The translations under genes were made by a program, and so were the position numbers. This document shows, piece after piece, positions 17,209 through 24,226 of a stretch of 41,513 nucleotides of DNA (position 1 is its first letter; the number at the start of each line of letters is the position of its first letter). Source of the stretch: Planctomycetota bacterium (GTDB lineage: Bacteria > Planctomycetota > Brocadiia > JAADGH01); NCBI GenBank assembly GCA_013152475.1, contig JAADGH010000100.1, positions 1-41,513 on the forward strand, in the 5' to 3' direction. Under the pieces are notes generated by a model, which was not told the DNA's origin, made no database searches, and saw only the letters and a program-made list of their open reading frames with translations.

Positions 17209-18275
17209 TGAAGAGAATTGCTGGAATCTTCGCGTGCATGATACTGCTTGGCTGCGGATGGCAAGGCGGCAACACCAAACCCATCGATGTGCTCGCCCCG
17301 CCGCGCATTACGGTTACCACCCATATCGCGAGGACGGAGGACGGCATATCGCTGGCCCTTCACAGACACATCGACGGCAAATCGCCCCAAGGCGCCGCCG
17401 TCCTCCTCTGCCACAGCATGGGATTCAACTCCGGCGTCTGGCAGCCCGGGCCCAAGTCCGGTCTGGCCACGTTCCTCGCCCTGGAGGGGTACGACGTGTG
17501 GCGGCTGGACTTCCGCGGCTGCGGGATGAGCGGACCGGCGCCGCCGGAAACCACGCTGGATGACTACGCACTGAAAGATATTCCCGCCGCCATCGCACAC
17601 ATTGCCAAGGCGACCAAGCGGCGGAAGATCTTCGTGATCGGCCACGGCACGGGCGGCAGCGCGGCGATGATCTACCTCCTTTCCGCCCAGGAGTCCATGA
17701 TGGAGGGCTTGGTCTTGATCGGCTCCCCGCTCACCATCCAACTGCCACGGGATGCTATTCTCCGGGACTTGTCCGCGGCGCGAAGGCATCTCGCGGATCC
17801 CCTCCTGAGATACCCCTCCATTGTGCCGGACATGTCGCCCCCGGCCCCGAAAGGATGGGAAAGTCTTTTCGTAAAACCGAACAATATCGATCCGGACGTG
17901 CGCGGCGCCCTGTTCCGGCAGTGTTCCGAGCCGATCCCGGAGGGCGTACTCCAACAGGTTGTGTCGATGCTCCAGTCCGGCAGACTGAAGTCGAGCGATG
18001 GCAAGCGCACGTACCTCGACGAGTGCGGCGCCGTTCGCCTGCCCCTTCTCACCGTATGCGGCAAAGGGGACAACTTCGCGCCGCCGGCGGCCCTGCGCGC
18101 GATCTATCATAAGGTATCGTCGGTCGACAAAAAATTCCGACTCGTCTGCCGCGCCAGCGGCGACGGCGAAGACTTTGGGAACCTGGACCTCATCTGCGGA
18201 AAGAACGTCGATGCGGTCGTCTATCATGAAATCGAGCAGTGGCTCCGCGAACGAACCGGCGGAAGGGCCAAGTGA
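17208..18275 (+). CDS. lipoprotein with alpha/beta-hydrolase fold and degenerate catalytic triad
   Basis: 355 residues; the ATG at 17208 overlaps the GH57 stop by one base. The N-terminus is a type II signal peptide with lipobox LLGC (MKRIAGIFACMILLGCGW), so the product should be a membrane-anchored lipoprotein. The fold is evident: AAVLLCHSMGFNSGVW (oxyanion region), YDVWRLDFRGCGMSG, FVIGHGTGG and LLTVCGKGDNFAPP. The nucleophile elbow reads G-H-G-T-G instead of G-x-S-x-G, so the serine is missing. The Asp loop (GKGDNF) is kept. The region where a GH-x-D motif is expected reads FGNLDLI, so the His also appears lost. This looks like a pseudo-enzyme, perhaps binding a lipid or acylated sugar. 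Coupling to GH57 suggests a linked role. Confidence 0.85.
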   Translation: MKRIAGIFACMILLGCGWQGGNTKPIDVLAPPRITVTTHIARTEDGISLALHRHIDGKSPQGAAVLLCHSMGFNSGVWQPGPKSGLATFLALEGYDVWRLDFRGCGMSGPAPPETTLDDYALKDIPAAIAHIAKATKRRKIFVIGHGTGGSAAMIYLLSAQESMMEGLVLIGSPLTIQLPRDAILRDLSAARRHLADPLLRYPSIVPDMSPPAPKGWESLFVKPNNIDPDVRGALFRQCSEPIPEGVLQQVVSMLQSGRLKSSDGKRTYLDECGAVRLPLLTVCGKGDNFAPPAALRAIYHKVSSVDKKFRLVCRASGDGEDFGNLDLICGKNVDAVVYHEIEQWLRERTGGRAK

Positions 18276-18311
18276 GTAACCACATTGCACTTTGAAACCC
18301 GGGAGGAAAAA

Positions 18312-19331
18312 ATGGCCAAGACCTATCGTGTCGGCGTGATCGGCATGGTCCACGACCATGTGTGGAAGGAGGCGAAATACTGGCAGGCCTGCCCGAACAC
18401 AGCACTCGCGGCCGCGGCCGATCCCAACGAGCCGCTTCGGGACAGAATGAAAACACAGTACGGCGTCCAGGCGCTCTACGCCGACTGGCGGGAAATGATC
18501 GAGAAGGAGGAGTTGGACATTATCCAGCTCACTGTCGAGAACAACGCTGGCGCGGAGGTGCTCGAAGGCGTCGCGCCCAAGGGACTGCATGTGGTGAGCG
18601 AAAAGCCCATGGCCGCGCGCCTGGAGCAGGCCGACCGGATGCTCAAGGCTGCCGAAGACGCCGGTACGCTTCTGGTCATCAACTGGCCCATCGCCTGGAG
18701 CCCGGCCATTCGGACCGCCGCGCGTCTTGTCAAGGAGGGGGCCATCGGCCAGCCCTTCCAGGTGCGCACCCGCATGGCCCACTGCGGGCCCAAGGAGCTG
18801 GGGTGCTCCGAGTATTTCTACGGCTGGCTCTACGACGCCGAGAAGAACGGCGCCGGGGCGCTGATGGACTACTGCTGCTACGGCGCGGCGTTCTGCCGTC
18901 ATCTCCTCGGTATGCCCAAGGCCGTGCAGGGCGTGATGGGATGTCTGGTCAAGGAGGACTTCCCCGTCGATGACAACGCGGCGATCACGATGATCTACGA
19001 TAACGCCTTCGGCATCACCGAAGCGTCGTGGACGCAGGTCCCTTCGTATCACGACACGGTCATCCTCGGCAGCGAAGGCACGCTCATCACCGACGAAGGA
19101 AAGCTTTGGATGGCCACAAAGGAGAAGAAGGAGAAAACCCTGGTGGATCTGGACGATCTGCCCGAGGGCGAACGTAACGGACCGGAGTACATGCTCCACT
19201 GTCTGGAAACCGGGACGGAACCGGAGGGCATGTGCGCGGCGAAGAACTGCCGCGACTCGCAGGAAATCTTGGAGGCCGGCCTCCTCTCGGCCCAAGAGGG
19301 ACGACGCATCGAACTGCCGATCAACAAGTGA
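18312..19331 (+). CDS. Gfo/Idh/MocA family NAD(P)-dependent oxidoreductase
   Basis: 339 residues from the ATG at 18312 (GGGAGGAAA upstream). The Rossmann domain (1-125) begins YRVGVIGMVHDHVW; its glycine motif is not the usual GxGxxG. The conserved catalytic EKP motif (VVSEKPMA) lies near residues 97-99. The C-terminal alpha/beta domain includes GALMDYCCYGAAFCRHLLG and TEASWTQVP. Members oxidise or reduce sugars, inositols or amino sugars at a ring hydroxyl. It sits 36 nt after the lipoprotein gene and 24 nt before the PIG-L gene in a same-strand run, consistent with intracellular processing of a modified sugar. Substrate not assignable. Confidence 0.9.
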   Translation: MAKTYRVGVIGMVHDHVWKEAKYWQACPNTALAAAADPNEPLRDRMKTQYGVQALYADWREMIEKEELDIIQLTVENNAGAEVLEGVAPKGLHVVSEKPMAARLEQADRMLKAAEDAGTLLVINWPIAWSPAIRTAARLVKEGAIGQPFQVRTRMAHCGPKELGCSEYFYGWLYDAEKNGAGALMDYCCYGAAFCRHLLGMPKAVQGVMGCLVKEDFPVDDNAAITMIYDNAFGITEASWTQVPSYHDTVILGSEGTLITDEGKLWMATKEKKEKTLVDLDDLPEGERNGPEYMLHCLETGTEPEGMCAAKNCRDSQEILEAGLLSAQEGRRIELPINK

Positions 19332-19355
19332 ACCGAACTGGGAGGGAGTTTCAGA

Positions 19356-20075
19356 ATGAGCTACAAGACGATCCTGGTTTTCGCAGCGCACCCCGATGAC
19401 GAAATGACCATGTCCGGCACGATGTCGAAGGCCGCTGACCTCGGCGTGCGCGTGGTCATCGCCCAATCCACCAACGGCAGCGAGGGCTACCCGCGGCCCG
19501 ATATGGAGAACACCATCGTCGAGATCCGACGCAAGGAGGCGGACGAGGCGGACAAGGTGCTCGGCACGGAACGCATCCACCTCGGCCACGACGACATGGC
19601 CCTGACCAATGACAAGGCCACCTTCAAGCAGTTCATCAAGGTGATCCGCAGCGTCCGGCCCGACGCCATCTTCACCCACGGCCCCCATGACCTGCACCGG
19701 GACCATCTGGCCACGAGCGCCATCTCCATCGAGGCCCGATGGCAGGCCGGGCAGCCGGTGGCGGCACAGCTCGGCGAGTCGTGGAAGACCCCGCATTTCT
19801 ATTTCTACAAGGCCGTCCGCGATGCCGATCCCGATTACGAGGTGGACACCACCGACTACGCGCACAAGGCGGCCGAGGCACGAAGGACACAGGTCTCCCA
19901 GCATACGCTTTTCCGGAAAACCGTCGAGGAGTTCGACAAGGAAATCGAGGCCCTGAAGAAGAGCACGGAACGAAGAACGGAACGCTTTTGGAACGCGGAT
20001 GCGTATCTGGGAACCCCACAGCTTGCCAACGAAGACGTGGCGCGTCCGGATTGGATAATCCCGTTGAAGAAGTAG
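19356..20075 (+). CDS. PIG-L family zinc deacetylase
   Basis: 239 residues from the ATG at 19356, with GGGAGGG upstream. The zinc motif AAHPDDE (10-16) and the second motif HDLHRDHLATS (about 111-121) define the LmbE/PIG-L family, which removes acetyl groups from N-acetylglucosaminyl conjugates and related amino sugars. No signal peptide, so cytoplasmic. It lies 24 nt after the Gfo/Idh/MocA gene and 12 nt before the SDR gene. This supports a short pathway acting on an N-acetylated or amino-sugar derivative. The C-terminal helix region is charged (FDKEIEALKKSTERRTERFW). Length is normal for the family. Confidence 0.92.
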   Translation: MSYKTILVFAAHPDDEMTMSGTMSKAADLGVRVVIAQSTNGSEGYPRPDMENTIVEIRRKEADEADKVLGTERIHLGHDDMALTNDKATFKQFIKVIRSVRPDAIFTHGPHDLHRDHLATSAISIEARWQAGQPVAAQLGESWKTPHFYFYKAVRDADPDYEVDTTDYAHKAAEARRTQVSQHTLFRKTVEEFDKEIEALKKSTERRTERFWNADAYLGTPQLANEDVARPDWIIPLKK

Positions 20076-20087
20076 AGGGAAGCGAGC

Positions 20088-20891
20088 ATGCCACCCGACT
20101 ACCTATCCGATACATTCGGCCTGAAGGGCCAGGGCGCCATTGTGATCGGCGGCAACGGTTCCCTCGGCGGCGCCGCGGCGCGCGCCCTGGGCAATGCCGG
20201 CGCGTCGGTCCTGATCGTGGGTCGAAGCGAGGAAACCTGCCGGAGCCGAAGGAAGGATCTGCGCGACGCGGGAATCGCGGCGGAGTTCTACACCGCCGAC
20301 GCCACAAGCGCAGCCGACATGGAACGGGTTCTGGCCCACGTGATCCACCACGAGCACTTCGGGCGTGTGCACATCCTCGTCAACGCAACGGGCTCGATGG
20401 TGAAGAAGCCTTTCCTCGACGTGACCGACGAAGAGTGGACGAGCGTGATGAACACCACGCTCGAGGCCATGCGCATCCCCTGTCGGGTCTTCGGCCGCCA
20501 CATGAAGGAGCGTGGCAGCGGGGCCATTATCAACTTTTCCTCCATGGGCGCACAGATGCCCCTGGCGGAATCCGTTCCTTACTCCTGCGCGAAGGCGGCC
20601 GTGGAAAATCTGACGAAGCAACTCGCCTGGGAGATGGCGCCCCACGGCGTGCGGGTCAATGCCATCGCCCCGGGGTTCTTTCCGGCGGAGCAGAACCGGG
20701 ACGCCCTGAAGGGAGAGCGAGGGAGACAGATTCGCGGCAACACGGCCATGAATCGCTACGGCGACCCGGACGAGATCGCCACGGCGATTCTGTTCCTCGC
20801 CGCCCCTGCCTCGACGTTCGTAACCGGCTCCATCGTGGAGGTGCACGGCGGGTTCAGCTCCGTCTGCCTGGGGTTCCGCGAGCCGGATTAG
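20088..20891 (+). CDS. short-chain dehydrogenase/reductase, sugar-acid type
   Basis: 267 residues. The cofactor motif is AIVIGGNGSLGG near the N-terminus, a variant of TGxxxGxG. The catalytic residues are Ser152 (INFSSMG) and Tyr165-x3-Lys169 (YSCAK), with the expected Ser-x12-Tyr spacing. NAIAPGFFPAEQNR after the active site is a loop common in gluconate 5-dehydrogenase and D-mannonate oxidoreductase-like SDRs, so a sugar acid or keto-sugar substrate is inferred. It ends a six-gene plus-strand run starting at dnaJ; the next gene (20901) is convergent only 9 nt away, so the two 3' ends nearly touch. Confidence 0.92.
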   Translation: MPPDYLSDTFGLKGQGAIVIGGNGSLGGAAARALGNAGASVLIVGRSEETCRSRRKDLRDAGIAAEFYTADATSAADMERVLAHVIHHEHFGRVHILVNATGSMVKKPFLDVTDEEWTSVMNTTLEAMRIPCRVFGRHMKERGSGAIINFSSMGAQMPLAESVPYSCAKAAVENLTKQLAWEMAPHGVRVNAIAPGFFPAEQNRDALKGERGRQIRGNTAMNRYGDPDEIATAILFLAAPASTFVTGSIVEVHGGFSSVCLGFREPD

Positions 20892-20900
20892 GCGACAACT

Positions 20901-21416
20901 CTATCCCCCGGCGCCGATGCCGAAGTATTCCTTGAGGAACGGAATGAGTTGGTGCATGTTCTGGCCGCCGAAGGCGTGGACACCGAAGGCTCCGCCGCCG
21001 ATGGCGATGTAGCCGACAGCCATGCCGCCGAGAGCGAACGTGCCGACGGCCATCCCTCCCAGGGCGAGAAGCAGACCGATGGCCACGCCGCCGATACCGA
21101 TGATGCCGAGCGATAACCCACCGAATGCGATCACGCCGAAGCACATGCCGCCGATGGCAAAGCCGCCCATGGCCACGCCGCCGATGGCGATGATGCCCTT
21201 GGCCACACGCATCTTGCCCGTCTCCGGATCGATGCCCTGGGCGATGTGAATGAGCGGCAGGCCGAAGAGCGTGGCCTGCGACCTGTATTCGTAGCCCATG
21301 GTCTGCTTGATGGCGGCCACCTGGACCTGCGTAAGCCGATCCACCTTTTCTTCGAGCTCCTCGATCCGCTCGGCCATCTCCTGCTCACGGTCGGTTTGCT
21401 CGAACTTGTCGCTCAT
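20901..21416 (-). CDS. coiled-coil plus glycine-repeat membrane protein of unknown function
   Basis: 171 residues from the ATG at 21416, with AGGGAGGAA about 7 nt upstream. Residues 1-45 form a charged helix (REQEMAERIEELEEKVDRLT) likely to be coiled coil. Residues about 55-75 contain LFGLPLIHIAQGIDPETGKM. From about 75 to 155 the protein is a chain of AIGG- and FGG-type units (GGVAMGGFAIGG, IAFGGLSLGIIGIGG, FALGGMAVGYIAIGG) at a roughly 5-residue beat, ending in GAFGVHAFGG. Such glycine-zipper repeats could pack as membrane helices or a beta solenoid. It is the last gene of a minus-strand cluster with metallophosphoesterase, acyltransferase and dehydrogenase genes. I cannot assign a function. 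Confidence 0.8.
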   Translation of the reverse strand: MSDKFEQTDREQEMAERIEELEEKVDRLTQVQVAAIKQTMGYEYRSQATLFGLPLIHIAQGIDPETGKMRVAKGIIAIGGVAMGGFAIGGMCFGVIAFGGLSLGIIGIGGVAIGLLLALGGMAVGTFALGGMAVGYIAIGGGAFGVHAFGGQNMHQLIPFLKEYFGIGAGG

Positions 21417-21465
21417 GACCCGTTCCTCCCTGGTCCGACAAAACTTCCGCAAGTCTCATCAGGTA

Positions 21466-22473
21466 CTACGTCGCGAGGATGATCTTTATTGCCTCGGAAG
21501 GGCTTTTGTCCAGCAATTCCATCGCCGTCGCCACCTCATCCAGACCGAAGCGGTGCGTCACCAGCTTCTCCGCCTGCTCCTGATGGTCCGCCAGGAACCG
21601 GATGGCATCGGGAAAGATGTCGCAGCTATTCCTCGATGCGACCAGATCCAGCTCCTTCTTGATCATTACATCCGCCCGAATGCCGCTCGGCTCGGCCGTC
21701 AAGCCGACAACCACCACCCGCCCAGCCGGGGAGACCATGTCCACCGCCGACTCCAGCGTCGCTGCTCTCCCCACCGCCTCGATGACGACCGTCGGTGGAC
21801 CACCGAAGGCATTGCCGACTCGGTCTGCAACGTCACCCCCCCCATTGATCGGATGATCGATGCCGAGCTCCCCCGCCAGGGCCAGGCGCGGCTCGACCAC
21901 ATCGATCACCGCCACCTCCGCACCGCGGCCCTTCGCCACCATTGCGGCACAGAGACCGATCGGTCCCGCGCCGATGACCGCCACGCGATCATCTGCGTCC
22001 ACTCGACCGCGCTTGCAGCACTGGTGGGCGATGGACAGCGTCTCAACGAGCGGGCCAAGCGACGGATCGACATCCTCCGGCAGCTTGTGCAACAGCATGA
22101 CCGGCAGCGCCATCTTCTCCGCCATGCCTCCGTCCACGTGCACACCCAGGACCTTCAGGTTCTCACAGCAGTTGTATCGTCCGAGGCTGCACGGGTAGCA
22201 CGCGCCGCATCGAATCAGCGGCTCGACGACGACGGTATCGCCGGTCTGCAGCCCTTTTTCATTTTCGTCAATCTCCACGATCTCCGCACACAACTCGTGC
22301 CCCGGCACGCGGGGCATTTCGACGTACGGATTGAGACCCCGGTAGGTGTGCAGATCGCTGCCGCAGATGCCGATGTATCTCATCCTGACCAGCGCCTCTC
22401 CCCCCCGGTGGCGCGGCGTCGGCGCATCCTGGATGTGGACCGTGTGCGCTGCTGCAAATACGACCTGTTTCAT
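21466..22473 (-). CDS. zinc-dependent medium-chain alcohol dehydrogenase (sugar/polyol or sugar-acid type)
   Basis: 335 residues from the ATG at 22473. The catalytic zinc ligands are C37 (GICGSD) and H59-E60 (VPGHE). The structural zinc site has four cysteines at 89, 92, 95 and 103 (CGACYPCSLGRYNCC). The NAD(P) motif is VAVIGAGPIGLCAA. The overall pattern is closest to sorbitol dehydrogenase, L-galactonate or starvation-sensing (RspB-like) dehydrogenases of the MDR superfamily, which oxidise secondary alcohols of polyols and sugar acids. It starts 27 nt after the acyltransferase stop. The Shine-Dalgarno is weak (GAAAGGGCGAAG). Confidence 0.92.
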   Translation of the reverse strand: MKQVVFAAAHTVHIQDAPTPRHRGGEALVRMRYIGICGSDLHTYRGLNPYVEMPRVPGHELCAEIVEIDENEKGLQTGDTVVVEPLIRCGACYPCSLGRYNCCENLKVLGVHVDGGMAEKMALPVMLLHKLPEDVDPSLGPLVETLSIAHQCCKRGRVDADDRVAVIGAGPIGLCAAMVAKGRGAEVAVIDVVEPRLALAGELGIDHPINGGGDVADRVGNAFGGPPTVVIEAVGRAATLESAVDMVSPAGRVVVVGLTAEPSGIRADVMIKKELDLVASRNSCDIFPDAIRFLADHQEQAEKLVTHRFGLDEVATAMELLDKSPSEAIKIILAT

Positions 22474-22500
22474 CTTCGCGCTTCGCCCTTTCTCGGTTTC

Positions 22501-23169
22501 TCAGACCGTCAGGCCGAGCTCTTCGAGCGTGGGATCGTAGACCCGGCGGAGGTGCCAGTCCACGTAGGCCTCGCGCAGGCCATCATTGATGGTCCGTTTC
22601 ACCTGATCCATGGCCTTCTCATAGAAGTCGTGGTCCGTCTGGTCCACATAGAGATAGATCGGCGGATGGTAGGTCACCGCGATCCGCCCGGGACGGGGGA
22701 AAAACCAGAGCCGCGGCCACGCACGATACGCCCCCGCCACGCTCACGGGCACGATCGGCGCGCCGCTCCGCACGGCCAGGCGAATGGCGCCCGTCCGGGT
22801 ATCCCCCATGATCGGCTGGAAGGACCGCCCGCCCTCCGGAAAGATGCCCACCACTTCCCCCCGCTTCAGCAGCTCCAAGGATGACTTGAACGCCCCCTTC
22901 GGCGAGCCCTCCATGTCCACAGGGAACGCGCCGAACTGTCGGATAAGCCATCCGAGGACCGGGACCCGGAATACGGCGTTCCACGTCATCCAGCGCACCG
23001 GCCGCGTGCGCACACCGAGATGAACGGAAAGGGGATCGAGATAGCTCGGGTGATTGGGTACCAAGAGGACCGGACCGAAGGTCGGGACATTGTCCTGTCC
23101 GTAGAACTCGATTCGGAAGAACAGTCGAAACAAAAATCTCAGGATGGACCTGACTACCGCAAGAGTCAT
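22501..23169 (-). CDS. lysophospholipid acyltransferase family protein (PlsC-like)
   Basis: 222 residues from the ATG at 23169; GAGGAA in the end of the upstream gene serves as ribosome-binding site. The N-terminus (1-20) is a hydrophobic, Arg/Phe-rich membrane-associating helix. Acyltransferase motif I is NHPSYLD, with H40-x4-D45, and motif III is FPEGGRS, with E112-x2-R115. Both are diagnostic of glycerol-phosphate and lysophosphatidate acyltransferases. It probably transfers an acyl chain to 1-acylglycerol-3-phosphate or a related lipid at the inner membrane. Only 3 nt separate it from the metallophosphoesterase gene, so they should be co-translated. Confidence 0.9.
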   Translation of the reverse strand: MTLAVVRSILRFLFRLFFRIEFYGQDNVPTFGPVLLVPNHPSYLDPLSVHLGVRTRPVRWMTWNAVFRVPVLGWLIRQFGAFPVDMEGSPKGAFKSSLELLKRGEVVGIFPEGGRSFQPIMGDTRTGAIRLAVRSGAPIVPVSVAGAYRAWPRLWFFPRPGRIAVTYHPPIYLYVDQTDHDFYEKAMDQVKRTINDGLREAYVDWHLRRVYDPTLEELGLTV

Positions 23170-23172
23170 CGC

Positions 23173-24060
23173 CTATTCCTCGTCAGGCACAATATGCACA
23201 ATCGTCGCCTCCGGCCGGCAGAACAGCCGGAAGTCCGTGATCGGCCCCGCGCCGAGGCCCTTGTTCAAATGGAACACCGTGTCCTTCACCTTGAACACCC
23301 CACACGCATGGCGCCGGTGTACCTTCGAGCGGGTGACGAGGGCGCCGATCAGGGGCAGGCGAATCTGCCCGCCGTGAGTATGGCCCGCGAAGACGACATC
23401 GACGCCCCGCTCCGGCGCGCTCTCGATCACGTCCGGCGCATGGACGAGCATGATCGTGGGGTCCTCCGGCGACACGCCATCCATTGCCGCGTCCAGGTCG
23501 TCTCGTGAGAGAAACGGATCGTCGAGGCCGACGAGGACAAGCTTGTGTGTATCCACCGTGATCCGGCGGTGCTCGTTCACCAGCACCACGACGCCGATCT
23601 CCGTCAGACGCCTGATGAGCTCCTCTGTCTCGTTCTTCCGACTGGCGCGCCGACTCGTCCTAAAGTGCGTCAGGTGATGGAGGGTATCCATCAGCGTGAT
23701 GGCGTAATGGTCGTGACCTCCGAGAACGAAGTACGTCCCGTAGCGCGGCTTCAGCGCCGCCAGGGCTGCCACACAGTTGTCGATCCCGTGGGGTGCATCA
23801 ATCATGTCCCCCGTGGCGAAAACGAAGTCGACGGGGCGCTCGGCAAGCCCTTTGATGAACCGTCTCTTCCATCCGTGGCTCTTCCGGAAGTGTGTGTCGG
23901 TCAGGTGAAGGACCGTGAGTCTGCACGGGAAGGACTTCCGCACGTGGATCGTCACCTCGCCCAGATGGAACCAGCGGGTCTCGATGAAGATCATGTAGAA
24001 GGCGAGCGCCAGCGCCAGCGCCAAGGCGACATAAGCGAAAACGACCACGGCGACTTCCAC
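23173..24060 (-). CDS. membrane-anchored calcineurin-like metallophosphoesterase
   Basis: 295 residues from GTG 24060; another GTG at codon 5 has better spacing to AAGGGA and could be the start. Residues about 4-27 form one transmembrane helix (VVFAYVALALALALAFYMIF). The phosphoesterase blocks follow in order: D55-x-H57 (LTDTHF), D85 (TGDMID), GGHDHY (115-119), LVHAPDVI and AGHTHGGQI. The usual GNHD block reads GGHD here, so the metal-bridging Asn is Gly. YaeI/LpxG-like members cleave phosphate from lipids such as UDP-diacylglucosamine. Pairing with an acyltransferase gene 3 nt downstream fits a lipid substrate. It is divergent from the ABC-importer genes. Confidence 0.88.
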   Translation of the reverse strand: MEVAVVVFAYVALALALALAFYMIFIETRWFHLGEVTIHVRKSFPCRLTVLHLTDTHFRKSHGWKRRFIKGLAERPVDFVFATGDMIDAPHGIDNCVAALAALKPRYGTYFVLGGHDHYAITLMDTLHHLTHFRTSRRASRKNETEELIRRLTEIGVVVLVNEHRRITVDTHKLVLVGLDDPFLSRDDLDAAMDGVSPEDPTIMLVHAPDVIESAPERGVDVVFAGHTHGGQIRLPLIGALVTRSKVHRRHACGVFKVKDTVFHLNKGLGAGPITDFRLFCRPEATIVHIVPDEE

Positions 24061-24143
24061 TCCCTTGAAAGCGACTACGGTACCACAGGCCGCTTACTCT
24101 TTCAAGAAAATTTCGCCTCCGGCTCCTACCGGGGAGAAAGCCC

Positions 24144-24172
24144 TTGCCTTGGCCAAATGGCTGCGTTATACT
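24144..24172 (+). promoter_or_regulatory. sigma70-type promoter for the ABC-importer operon
   Basis: TTGCCT (24144-24149, 4 of 6), a 17-nt spacer and TATACT (24167-24172, 5 of 6). The expected transcription start near 24179 lies after the upstream in-frame start codons at 24065 but before the ATG at 24227. This supports 24227 as the true start. Confidence 0.5.
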
Positions 24173-24226
24173 TCCGTATCATCGAAGGTCATCCATTCGT
24201 TCTACGAAACAAGAACAACGCATTTC

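Noticed and set aside
16959..19904. 981-residue minus-strand open frame
   Set aside because: It lies opposite four well-supported genes (GH57, lipoprotein, Gfo/Idh/MocA, PIG-L). Its length comes from high GC and codon bias, not coding constraint.
20946..21213. possible CRISPR-like or tandem DNA repeat
   Set aside because: The repeated GCCGATGGC/GCCGCC pattern is the codon image of the AIGG-type protein repeats of the gene at 20901-21416. Unit lengths vary and no spacers exist.
24065..24226. 54-residue N-terminal extension of the fused binding protein/permease
   Set aside because: It precedes the proposed promoter's transcription start and would place the signal peptide internally.
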